A stretch of DNA of 64,000 bases. Source: GCA-2689995 sp964529325. Lineage in GTDB: Bacteria; Fidelibacterota; Marinisomatia; SCGC-AAA003-L08; GCA-2689995. The position numbers and the translations under genes were made by a program. Shown here one piece after another: positions 8,287-14,687 of this stretch. Every line of letters starts with the position of its first letter. Within the stretch, counting starts at the first letter, position 1. The stretch lies in NCBI GenBank assembly GCA_964529325.1, contig CAZGWH010000002.1:1-64000 (forward strand). The letters are read 5' to 3'. The notes beneath the pieces were generated by a model. That model was given only the letters and a program-made list of their open reading frames with translations, was not told where the DNA came from and did no database searches.

Positions 8287-8565
8287 TTAACAAGAACTAG
8301 AGGAGTTGATAACTAAACCTTTTCCATTATAGTTATCGATGTAATCAATAGTAAAGCCATTAATTATTTTTCTGTCACTTTCGCTTACAATAATTTCTAT
8401 TCCATTTAAATTATATTTTTTATCTGTATGTTGGTGCTCATCCAGAGCCATCCCTAAGCGTGGCCCACCTCAGCCAACACCAGCCATATAAATTCGTAGA
8501 AATTTCCCTTTATTGTCATCTAATATTTCATTAATAATTGGTTTTGCGTTGCTTGTAATATTCAT
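8287..8565 (-). CDS. HesB/IscA-like selenoprotein (in-frame UGA = Sec32)
   Basis: The 92-residue frame on the minus strand runs from ATG 8565 to TAA 8287 and contains one in-frame TGA at 8472-8470, codon 32. Read as selenocysteine it gives AGVGUGGPRLGMALDE, which matches the HesB/IscA motif G-C-G-G-P-R, with Sec in place of the first conserved Cys. The tail SSSSC corresponds to the usual C-terminal Cys pair but has only one Cys. HesB-like selenoproteins are a known family; the role in iron-sulfur or persulfide chemistry is inferred. Ordinary gene calling misses it because of the stop. A candidate SECIS hairpin follows the UGA and an ECF-type promoter lies upstream. Confidence 0.8.
8445..8466 (-). 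promoter_or_regulatory. candidate bacterial SECIS hairpin of hesB-like gene
   Basis: In the mRNA, starting 4 bases after the UGA, GGGCCA (8466-8461) pairs with UGGCUC (8450-8445) with one G:U, leaving a 10-base loop containing GGG. Position and guanines in the loop fit bacterial SECIS elements bound by SelB; the loop is larger than usual. Confidence 0.5.
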
Positions 8566-8594
8566 TTTTATTTTTCATTTTTTGATTTAATATT

Positions 8595-8621
8595 ATGATG
8601 AATATATCTGAAAATGGTTAC
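8595..8621 (-). promoter_or_regulatory. ECF-type promoter of hesB-like gene
   Basis: Read on the minus strand: gtaacc (8621-8616), 15-base spacer, catcat (8600-8595). It matches the motifs before the thioredoxin and rhodanese genes in both boxes and spacing, and lies about 30 bases ahead of the hesB-like start codon. Confidence 0.65.
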
Positions 8622-8653
8622 ATTTTAATTTATTATAAATTCTAAATTACTTA

Positions 8654-9076
8654 ATGAAAATTAAAATAGAACATGCAAATTTATGTGTCAAAGATATTGA
8701 TGCGATGATTCACTTTTTACAAACAGCATTTCCTGAATTTAAAATAAGATATGATGCAATAGAAATAGATGGGAATAGGTGGGTTCATATTGGTATGGAA
8801 ACAATTTACTTTGCATTAGAACAAGCGACATTAAAACCTTCTAAATCGTGGATTCCGTATGCAGGATTTCCAGGAGTAAATCATATTGCATTTGAAGTTG
8901 AGAATGTAGAGGAAATTAAAGATCGATTAACAAATGCAGGTTATAAAAACTCAACAATTCCTAATAACCATCCTCATCGAAAACGAATTTATTTTAAGGA
9001 TGCTGAAGGAAATGATTGGGAATTTGTTCAATATTTATCTGATATTCTAAAAGAGAGAAATGATTATAGATTATAG
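8654..9076 (+). CDS. VOC-family (glyoxalase/bleomycin-resistance fold) protein
   Basis: A 140-residue single-domain vicinal-oxygen-chelate protein with two beta-alpha-beta-beta-beta units. Likely metal ligands are His7 in the first strand, His in NHIAFEV at the start of the second unit, and Glu in WEFVQY near the end. Substrate is unknown; glyoxalase, dioxygenase and thiol-transferase members share this fold. The gene lies between the divergent hesB-like gene and the thioredoxin operon and is not preceded by a recognisable ECF motif on its own strand. Confidence 0.75.
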   Translation: MKIKIEHANLCVKDIDAMIHFLQTAFPEFKIRYDAIEIDGNRWVHIGMETIYFALEQATLKPSKSWIPYAGFPGVNHIAFEVENVEEIKDRLTNAGYKNSTIPNNHPHRKRIYFKDAEGNDWEFVQYLSDILKERNDYRL

Positions 9077-9104
9077 GTATTTAGAATCAGTCAATTTATT
9101 TTTT

Positions 9105-9131
9105 GTAACCAAATGAAAATTCAATCATCAA
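9105..9131 (+). promoter_or_regulatory. ECF-type promoter of the thioredoxin-sigma operon
   Basis: gtaacc (9105-9110), 15-base spacer, catcaa (9126-9131), 20 bases before the thioredoxin ATG. The wider context ttttgtaaccaaa is shared with the copy at 10322. If the downstream sigma factor reads it, the operon is autoregulated. Confidence 0.7.
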
Positions 9132-9151
9132 AGTAATAAAAGGAGAATAGA

Positions 9152-9493
9152 ATGTTTGGATTTTTTAAAACAGAAAGTAAGACAGTGCATGTAACAGATA
9201 ATACATGGAATGATGAAGTGATAAATTTTGATGGGGTTACACTTGTGGATGTATGGGCACCATGGTGTGGACCTTGTAAAATACTCGGACCTGTTATTGA
9301 TGAAATTTCAAATGAAATTGAAGGCAATGTTAAAATTTGTAAATTAAATTCAGATGAAAATAATAAATCAAGAGAGCTTGGCATAAGAGGAATACCTACA
9401 ATGTTGATTTATAAAAATGGAAAATTAAAAGATACTGTTGTTGGATTAATTCCTAAAAATAATATCATAGAAAAAATAGAGGCATGGTTATAA
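9152..9493 (+). CDS. trxA: thioredoxin
   Basis: A 113-residue thioredoxin with the canonical WCGPC active site (Trp38, Cys39, Cys42) and the cis-proline in GIPT (Pro82). There is no signal peptide, so it is cytoplasmic. A good aaaggag ribosome site precedes ATG 9152. It is the first gene of an apparent operon with an ECF sigma factor and a Cys-rich anti-sigma-like protein. That arrangement recalls SigR/RsrA, in which thioredoxin reduces the anti-sigma factor. The genome may have other thioredoxins, so the symbol is by family. Confidence 0.92.
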   Translation: MFGFFKTESKTVHVTDNTWNDEVINFDGVTLVDVWAPWCGPCKILGPVIDEISNEIEGNVKICKLNSDENNKSRELGIRGIPTMLIYKNGKLKDTVVGLIPKNNIIEKIEAWL

Positions 9494-9502
9494 TTTTATG
9501 GC

Positions 9503-10087
9503 ATGGATTCTATTACAGAAGAGTTAATTCAACTCGCAAAATCAGGTGATAAAAAATCTTTATCAACTATTATTAATTTGTATTCAGAGAAACTCTATGG
9601 TTTGTCATTTAAATTTATGCGAAATAGAGAAGATGCAGAAGATGTTTTGCAAGAAACATTTTTAAAAATGATTAATAAAATTAATGTATTTAAGGGGGAT
9701 TCTACTCTTTACTCTTGGTTATATCGAATTACAGTTAATACAGCTTTAGAAAAGCTTAGGAAGCATCACCCCTCACATTTTGATGTAAATCTTGACAATG
9801 TGGATTATAGTAAACATGATGAATTACCTTCGTTTGAGATTCCTTATTTGGATAAAAAAGATTTAAAGGATTTAGATTTTAGAAATGAATTAAATATTTT
9901 ATTAAAAAAGATGAATAGTAAATTAAGAGTAATTTTTATTTTGAGAGATATTGAAGGTAATTCGGTTCAAGATACGGCTAAGATTTTAAATTTATCAGAA
10001 ACTAATGTTAAAGTTAGGCTGATGAGAGCACGGATGTTCTTAAAAGAACATTTAACAGATTATTTCAGGGAAAGGATAGTTTCATGA
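9503..10087 (+). CDS. ECF-subfamily RNA polymerase sigma factor
   Basis: A 194-residue sigma-70-family factor of the ECF type, with region 2 (about 10-75; DAEDVLQETFLKM) and region 4 (about 125-180; helix-turn-helix around GNSVQDTAKILNLSETNVKVRLMRAR) and no region 3. It starts 9 bases after the thioredoxin stop. Its stop overlaps the next gene's ATG by 4 bases (ATGA), which is the usual coupling between a sigma factor and its anti-sigma. The shared gtaacc-N15-catc motif before neighbouring operons is the likely recognition sequence. Confidence 0.9.
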   Translation: MDSITEELIQLAKSGDKKSLSTIINLYSEKLYGLSFKFMRNREDAEDVLQETFLKMINKINVFKGDSTLYSWLYRITVNTALEKLRKHHPSHFDVNLDNVDYSKHDELPSFEIPYLDKKDLKDLDFRNELNILLKKMNSKLRVIFILRDIEGNSVQDTAKILNLSETNVKVRLMRARMFLKEHLTDYFRERIVS

Positions 10088-10317
10088 AACATGCACATAC
10101 TATAGAAGAAATGAAATTAATTTGCCAACAGTTTGGTGAAGATATTGATTCTGAAATTTGTGAAGAAGTTAAGAAGAGTTTAGAGAATTGCCCTGAATGT
10201 AGAATTCATTTTGACTCCATAAAAAAAGTAGTTAATATTTATAAATCTCATGAACAAGACTCTGATATACCAAATAATTTATCTAATCGATTAATTAAAT
10301 CATTAAATTTAAAATAA
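10084..10317 (+). CDS. Cys-rich anti-sigma factor-like protein
   Basis: A 77-residue soluble protein, translationally coupled to the ECF sigma gene, and therefore the likely anti-sigma factor. Anti-sigma proteins of the zinc (ZAS) type have a His-x3-Cys-x2-Cys core; here the core is Ser32-x3-Cys36-x2-Cys39, so the His is missing, but Cys14 and Cys26 could complete a four-Cys site. That would make the metal site all-thiolate and potentially oxidant-sensitive. There is no membrane span. Identity rests on gene position and on the CPEC motif; the metal site is inference. Confidence 0.65.
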   Translation: MKHAHTIEEMKLICQQFGEDIDSEICEEVKKSLENCPECRIHFDSIKKVVNIYKSHEQDSDIPNNLSNRLIKSLNLK

Positions 10318-10321
10318 ATTT

Positions 10322-10348
10322 GTAACCAAACATAATTGCTTTCATCAA
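10322..10348 (+). promoter_or_regulatory. ECF-type promoter of the rhodanese operon
   Basis: gtaacc (10322-10327), 15-base spacer, catcaa (10343-10348), 34 bases before the rhodanese ATG at 10382. The tgtaaccaaa block and the atcaaa block are the same as at 9104-9132. Spacer sequences differ, so the match is not a simple duplication. Confidence 0.7.
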
Positions 10349-10381
10349 AAGTATATAAACCAAAATAAATGAAAGGTATGA

Positions 10382-10699
10382 ATGTTTAAATTTTTAAAAA
10401 ATATGATGAATAATCCATCAATTACAGGGCCAGAAGCTCGTCAAAAAGTGAAGCAAGAAAATTGTATTCTCTTAGATGTACGGGAAGGGTTTGAACGAAA
10501 AATAAATAGTATTACTGGTTCACTTCATATTCCTGTAGGACAATTAAAAAGTAGGATTACAGAATTAAATTCACACAAAGAAAAGGAAATAATTGTTTAT
10601 TGTGCAACTGGATCAAGGTCATCTATGGCTTCTGCTGTATTAAATTCTAATGGATTTAATGCTTTTAATTTATTAGGTGGAATAGGAGCATATAAATAA
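10382..10699 (+). CDS. rhodanese-like sulfurtransferase (cytoplasmic)
   Basis: A 105-residue single rhodanese domain with the active-site loop CATGSRS (Cys74) and the LDVREGFE motif (31-38). It would carry a cysteine persulfide. There is no convincing signal sequence; the N-terminus has a short amphipathic stretch. It is the first gene of a long operon that continues with a lipoprotein rhodanese, DUF6132, DUF302, two UGA-containing small genes, a glutaredoxin-like gene and a persulfide-dioxygenase-like gene. Its stop overlaps the next ATG (TAATG). Confidence 0.88.
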   Translation: MFKFLKNMMNNPSITGPEARQKVKQENCILLDVREGFERKINSITGSLHIPVGQLKSRITELNSHKEKEIIVYCATGSRSSMASAVLNSNGFNAFNLLGGIGAYK

Positions 10700-11076
10700 T
10701 GAATTGGAAAATTATTAATATATTAATAATTGGAATGTTATTTTCATCATGTTTTTCAATTACTTCAACAATTAATTCAATTTCGGTTATGGAGTTAAAG
10801 CAAAAGCTAAGACAGGATAATTCGGTTACTATTATTGATGTAAGAACAGTAGGTGAATTTGATGGACCTTTAGGTCATATTACATCTGCTCAATTAAAAC
10901 CATTATCTGAAATAAATAAAACGGTAGAAGAATTAAAATCATCAAATAATGAACCTGTGTATATTGTGTGTAGAAGTGGTAATAGATCAGGACAGGCGAC
11001 CAAAATTTTACGAGAAAATGGAATAGATGCCTTTAATGTTGAAGGTGGAATGATTGCATGGAATAAGTTGAAATAA
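10699..11076 (+). CDS. rhodanese-domain lipoprotein
   Basis: A 125-residue rhodanese protein with an N-terminal lipoprotein signal (lipobox FSSC, Cys18), so it is probably anchored on the periplasmic side. The active loop CRSGNRS has Cys91, and IIDVRTVGEF matches the CH2A-type region. The pair of cytoplasmic and exported rhodaneses suggests sulfane-sulfur handling on both sides of the inner membrane. It overlaps its upstream and downstream neighbours by one base. Confidence 0.85.
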   Translation: MNWKIINILIIGMLFSSCFSITSTINSISVMELKQKLRQDNSVTIIDVRTVGEFDGPLGHITSAQLKPLSEINKTVEELKSSNNEPVYIVCRSGNRSGQATKILRENGIDAFNVEGGMIAWNKLK

Positions 11077-11273
11077 TGAATAATTTTAATAAAATTTTAT
11101 TGGCCACTATGACTGGTGCACTATTAGGCTTTTCCTATTATTATTTTATTGGTTGTAATTCAGGTTCATGTGCAATTACATCTAGACCAATCAATAGCAC
11201 CGCATACGGAGCATTAATGGGATTTGTATGGTATTTGCCAGATTTATGGGTGAAAAAAAAGGAAAATAAATAA
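11076..11273 (+). CDS. DUF6132-like small membrane protein
   Basis: A 65-residue protein with two hydrophobic segments around a Cys-containing loop, FIGCNSGSCAITSRP (residues 24-38), and a second GALMGF segment. This pattern matches the DUF6132 family of small membrane proteins, often found beside rhodaneses. It may form a membrane partner for sulfur or thiol transfer, but no activity is known. It is coupled to both neighbours by TAATG overlaps. Confidence 0.65.
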   Translation: MNNFNKILLATMTGALLGFSYYYFIGCNSGSCAITSRPINSTAYGALMGFVWYLPDLWVKKKENK

Positions 11274-11659
11274 TGAGTATTGGATATTCGAAAACAGTAA
11301 AGTATGATATTGATATTGCAGATTCTAATGTAAGAGACGCTCTTCAATCGCAGGGATTTGGAATTATTACTGAAATAAATGTTAAGGATACATTCAAAAA
11401 TAAATTAGATGTTGATTTTAAACCTTATCGTATTCTTGGTGCATGTAATCCTAAAATTGCACATGAAGCATTGCAAGTGAATCCAGAAATTGGATTATTA
11501 TTACCGTGCAATGTGGTTTTATGGGAGAATAGTGATAAGTCAACAACCGTTTCTGCAATTAACGCTGAGAAGATGTTATCTCTTGTAGATGAAGATGATT
11601 TGATTGATGAAGCGAAACATATAAATTCATTATTAAAAATGGTAATTGATAGTTTATGA
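11273..11659 (+). CDS. DUF302 protein
   Basis: A 128-residue protein matching the DUF302 family: start SIGYSKTV, GFGIITEINVKDT (28-40), then RILGACNPKIAHEAL with a conserved Cys, and LLLPCNVVLWE with a second Cys. DUF302 proteins commonly accompany sulfur-metabolism genes; their function is unsettled. No signal peptide. The stop overlaps the start of the small selenoprotein candidate (ATGATG), supporting translation of that frame. Confidence 0.85.
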   Translation: MSIGYSKTVKYDIDIADSNVRDALQSQGFGIITEINVKDTFKNKLDVDFKPYRILGACNPKIAHEALQVNPEIGLLLPCNVVLWENSDKSTTVSAINAEKMLSLVDEDDLIDEAKHINSLLKMVIDSL

Positions 11660-11787
11660 TGGATGTACTTTATTTTATTCTTTTTTATATTGCATGGATT
11701 ATGCTAAATAGATTTTTATCTAAGAAATTTGGTATATCAACTTGAGGTTCAAGATATATTCCTCAGGAAGAGGAGAAATCTAAGTAA
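11656..11787 (+). CDS. small membrane selenoprotein candidate (in-frame UGA = Sec30)
   Basis: The frame from ATG 11656 (or 11659) to TAA 11787 encodes 43 residues and has a single in-frame TGA at 11743-11745. Read through, it gives a membrane span, then FLSKKFGIST-U-GSRYIPQEEEKSK. Three points support real translation: the start overlaps the preceding stop, the TAA overlaps the ATG of the next gene (TAATG), and a compact hairpin follows the UGA. The Thr-Sec-Gly-Ser motif after a short membrane anchor suggests a redox-active tail in the cytoplasm. I do not recognise the family with certainty. Confidence 0.68.
11759..11775 (+). promoter_or_regulatory. candidate bacterial SECIS hairpin of small selenoprotein
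   Basis: UUCCUC (11759-11764) pairs with GAGGAG (11770-11775), five Watson-Crick pairs and one U:G, closing the pentaloop AGGAA. The loop has G at its second position and begins about 20 bases after the UGA, as expected for a bacterial SECIS. Confidence 0.6.
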
Positions 11788-11969
11788 TGCCAATTTATTC
11801 TTATTATTGTAAAACATGTGAACATCATTTAAGTTTATTAAAATCTTATGATGAAAAAGATAATGTGAAATGTCCTAAATGTAATGAAAAGCTAAAATTA
11901 AAATTATCTGCACCATCAATTGGTGATTCTTGTGGTAGTAAAAATAGTGGTTTTTCATGAGGTGTCTAA
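11787..11969 (+). CDS. FmdB-like zinc-ribbon selenoprotein candidate (in-frame UGA = Sec58)
   Basis: The frame starts at ATG 11787, overlapping the previous TAA, and encodes an FmdB-type zinc ribbon: CKTC near 8-11 and CPKC near 30-33, then KLKLKLSAPSIGDSCGSKNSG. An in-frame TGA at 11958-11960 is followed by two codons and TAA, so the protein would end FSUGV with Sec58 of 60. FmdB-family proteins often end in a Cys/Gly/Ser-rich tail, so Sec near the C-terminus is plausible as a replacement for Cys. If UGA simply stops, the product is 57 residues. A near-perfect hairpin follows. Confidence 0.62.
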
Positions 11970-11972
11970 TTA

Positions 11973-11987
11973 TTACCTGGGAGGTAA
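11973..11987 (+). promoter_or_regulatory. candidate SECIS hairpin overlapping the next ribosome site
   Basis: UUACCU (11973-11978) and AGGUAA (11982-11987) form a 6-bp perfect stem with loop GGG. It lies 12 bases after the UGA and beyond the TAA of the FmdB-like gene. The right arm and loop make up gggaggt, the ribosome binding site of the glutaredoxin-like gene at 11989, so SelB binding and initiation there could compete. Confidence 0.6.
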
Positions 11988-11988
11988 A

Positions 11989-12327
11989 ATGAAATTATAT
12001 ATAAAAAAATCATGCCCATTTTCTATGAAGGTTTTATCTTTTGCAAGTGAAATTGGAGAATATAATTCCTTGAATATAGTGGAATGTGATGATTCTTATG
12101 AAGATAATAACTCAATTGAATTGGAGATAAATGGTGGGAAGTTGCAAGTCCCGTGTTTACAGTTAGGAAAAGAGTGGATTTATGAATCTGATGAAATAAT
12201 TAAACGATTAAGGTTAGAATTTCAAAATTATTCAGACACACCAATTACAGATTATACAAGTACTGTTTTTAGTAAATTTATTAATTTGAAGAAAAAAATT
12301 GGTAAATTAGAAATGGTAGAGGGTTAG
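11989..12327 (+). CDS. glutaredoxin-like protein
   Basis: A 112-residue protein starting at ATG 11989, just after a gggaggt ribosome site; an upstream in-frame extension would run through the FmdB-like gene and is rejected. The N-terminus KLYIKKSCPFSMKVL has a glutaredoxin beta-alpha start with Cys9-Pro-Phe-Ser12, a monothiol-type active site. LQVPCLQLG supplies the cis-proline region, and a helical C-terminal part follows, resembling glutathione-transferase N-domains. It probably reduces mixed disulfides or transfers persulfides in this sulfur operon. Confidence 0.75.
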   Translation: MKLYIKKSCPFSMKVLSFASEIGEYNSLNIVECDDSYEDNNSIELEINGGKLQVPCLQLGKEWIYESDEIIKRLRLEFQNYSDTPITDYTSTVFSKFINLKKKIGKLEMVEG

Positions 12328-12335
12328 AAAATATT

Positions 12336-13037
12336 ATGATAAAAACACGACAATTGTTTGACCAAGATACATGGACTTTCACTTATTTACTATTTGATGA
12401 TGAAACTAAAGAAGCCATATTTATTGACCCTGTATTAGAACAAATGGAAAGGGATTTATCATTAATTGATAGATTAAATTTAAAATTAATAGCTGTTTTA
12501 GAAACTCATGTTCATGCAGACCATGTTACTTCTGCAAATGAAATTAGAAAATTGACAGATGTAAAAGTATATTATGGATCAAAATCTGGGATTGATTGTG
12601 CTGATGTTTTATTAGATGACGGTGATCATGTTAAAATTGGAAATGAGTTTATAATTGCAATTCATACACCGGGGCATACTGTAGGCTGTACAACATATTT
12701 GGTTGATAATAAATTATTTACGGGTGATACTCTTTTTATTGGTGGAACAGGACGGACTGATTTTCAAGGTGGTTCAGCAAATAGTACTTATGAAAGTTGT
12801 CGTAAAAAATTATTTACTCTGCCCGATGAAACTTTAATATACCCTGCACACAATTACAAGGGATTAACTATTTCTACTGTTGGTGAAGAACGAAAATGGA
12901 ATCCGAATGTGGGTGATGGAATTACAAAAGAAAAATTTATTGAAAATGAGAAAAATAAAAACAGACCATACCCTCATCGGTTTGATATAGCCGTTCCTGC
13001 AAATATGGAATGTGGTTCAGATTCCCCAGATAAATAA
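12336..13037 (+). CDS. persulfide dioxygenase-like MBL-fold hydrolase (ETHE1 type)
   Basis: A 233-residue metallo-beta-lactamase-fold protein. The motif HVHADH (58-63), then HTPGH (110-114), FTGDTLFIGGTGRTDFQGG and YPAHNYKG match ETHE1/SdoA persulfide dioxygenases, which oxidise glutathione persulfide to sulfite using one iron. Length and the TVGEERKWNP segment also fit. It ends the operon that begins with the rhodanese, which supplies persulfide, and lies just before a YeiH-family transporter. The product assignment is by motif, not assay. Confidence 0.88.
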   Translation: MIKTRQLFDQDTWTFTYLLFDDETKEAIFIDPVLEQMERDLSLIDRLNLKLIAVLETHVHADHVTSANEIRKLTDVKVYYGSKSGIDCADVLLDDGDHVKIGNEFIIAIHTPGHTVGCTTYLVDNKLFTGDTLFIGGTGRTDFQGGSANSTYESCRKKLFTLPDETLIYPAHNYKGLTISTVGEERKWNPNVGDGITKEKFIENEKNKNRPYPHRFDIAVPANMECGSDSPDK

Positions 13038-13145
13038 TTCCAGACTTAAATTTTATAATTTGAAGAAAATCTAAGTGGGTTTTGCTTTAATAAAGATGAA
13101 ATTATATTTTCTCAATTCAGTAATGTCAAAACTTTAAATTAATAA

Positions 13146-14135
13146 ATGAAAATAAACATCTATTCCCAATATTTATATGGAATATTAATTTGTATTTTAA
13201 TCGGGTTTTTTGCACAGTTTTTTTCTTCAATAATTAAAATTGGATCAATTTCACTTTCAATTATTCTTGGAATAATAATTGGTAATTTAGCCAATTTAAA
13301 TTCTAAGTTTAATGCGGGAATTACATTTAGTGAAAAACATATTCTTTCTTTAGCCATTATTTTTCTAGGTGTGAAACTTGATTATTTAATTTTGAGCGAA
13401 TTAGGGATAAAAGTGATTCTATTTATAGTATTTGGAATTATTTTTACAATTTCATTTTCACTTTTATTAGGTAAAATATTTAATTTAAATAAGAAATTTG
13501 CACTTCTGTTGGGTATTGGAAATGCAATTTGTGGAAGTTCAGCAATCGCCGCAACTCAAAAAATTGTGGGAGTGAAAAAAGAAGAAATTGGACTATCAAT
13601 TACAATTGTTAATTTATTAGGTACTTTTGGTTTTTTTATTCTACCCATTTTAGGTACACAAATATTAGAATTTTCAGATTTAAAGATTGGCGTATTAATT
13701 GGAAATACACTTCAGTCTGTGGGACAAGTTGTTGCATCAGGGTTTTCAGTAAATGATTCGGTAGGTCAGACTGCGACCATAGTTAAAATGGTCAGAATTT
13801 TAATGTTAACTCCTTTTATGTTTGTACTCGTATTTATTATTTTAAAGAAAAAGAATAAAAAACAGAGTCAAATTAAACTAAGTGGAATTCCTATGTTTAT
13901 TTATGGTTTTTTACTTTTTTCACTTATTCCAACTTTTAATTTATTGTCAATAGATTATATTTCTATCATTTCTAATTTTAGTCATTATTTTTTATTAATT
14001 TCGATGGCGGGTATTGGATTAAAAATTACATTTTATGATATTTTCACTTACGGAAAAACAGCAGTTATTATTGGAAGTTTAACTTTTCTATTTCAAATTT
14101 TTATGAGTAGTATGGGAATAATCATTTTTTTATAA
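13146..14135 (+). CDS. YeiH-family putative sulfate/anion exporter
   Basis: A 329-residue polytopic membrane protein with about ten hydrophobic segments. Conserved family features are ILGIIIGNL (39-47), the LGIGNAICGSSAIAA motif (residues 121-135) and the TLQSVGQVVASGFSV segment. YeiH/YadS-type proteins are annotated as putative sulfate exporters. In this context it could export sulfite or sulfate formed downstream of the persulfide dioxygenase-like enzyme; this is inference from position. It has its own 108-bp upstream region with no clear ECF motif. Confidence 0.82.
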   Translation: MKINIYSQYLYGILICILIGFFAQFFSSIIKIGSISLSIILGIIIGNLANLNSKFNAGITFSEKHILSLAIIFLGVKLDYLILSELGIKVILFIVFGIIFTISFSLLLGKIFNLNKKFALLLGIGNAICGSSAIAATQKIVGVKKEEIGLSITIVNLLGTFGFFILPILGTQILEFSDLKIGVLIGNTLQSVGQVVASGFSVNDSVGQTATIVKMVRILMLTPFMFVLVFIILKKKNKKQSQIKLSGIPMFIYGFLLFSLIPTFNLLSIDYISIISNFSHYFLLISMAGIGLKITFYDIFTYGKTAVIIGSLTFLFQIFMSSMGIIIFL

Positions 14136-14201
14136 TTGAAATAAAATGTTACAAGAATTTTTTTTATTTAAAGTTTAAATCCATTTATATTCAACGATAT
14201 A

Positions 14202-14576
14202 ATGAAGCAAGTATTAGCAATATTAATAATAATTGGAATGGCACTTAGTGTTGGAATTCAATTCAGTAATGGTGAAACAAAGCAACTTAGTTTTTCTGGA
14301 AATGAATTTAAATGCCCAATGACAGGTGAAACTTTAAGTGGTTCAACAACTCCTTTTTCTTGTCCAAAAACAAGTAAAAATGGTAAATGCCAAAAAAAGT
14401 TTTTTAATTTAATTAGTTCCTTAAAAATAGATTATAAAATAGATTTAAATTTGTTTTTAAGTTCTATATTTATTAATACCCACCAATTTAATAATTATAG
14501 TAATATCCATCTCATTATAAACAATAAGGTACCCGATAATCCTGATCCTCCAGGATTTCAACCTTTACTTATTTAG
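14202..14576 (+). CDS. small exported Cys-containing protein
   Basis: A 124-residue protein with an N-terminal signal or anchor (about 1-18), then a segment with three Cys: FKCPMTGETLSG, FSCPKT and GKCQKK, in residues 36-68. This recalls short metal- or heme-binding motifs but fits no family I recognise. The last 55 residues are low-complexity, Asn/Ile/Leu-rich, and end NPDPPGFQPLLI. They may be out-of-frame sequence after an ancestral frameshift near the run of A at 14391-14397. It is followed by an inverted repeat. Confidence 0.45.
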   Translation: MKQVLAILIIIGMALSVGIQFSNGETKQLSFSGNEFKCPMTGETLSGSTTPFSCPKTSKNGKCQKKFFNLISSLKIDYKIDLNLFLSSIFINTHQFNNYSNIHLIINNKVPDNPDPPGFQPLLI

Positions 14577-14586
14577 ATTTACCCTC

Positions 14587-14608
14587 TTAATCAGAATCTT
14601 CTGATTAA
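14587..14608. repeat. inverted repeat (terminator-like or operator)
   Basis: ttaatcagaa (14587-14596) and ttctgattaa (14599-14608) form a 10-bp palindrome with a 2-base centre. There is no clear T-tract after it, so it is either a weak terminator of the preceding gene or a regulator site before the peroxidase gene. Confidence 0.4.
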
Positions 14609-14687
14609 ATAATAACATCAACTATTTTGGCTATATGTAGTATAGCTAATCATTTAACTATTTAATTATAATAAAAGGAAAACGAAA

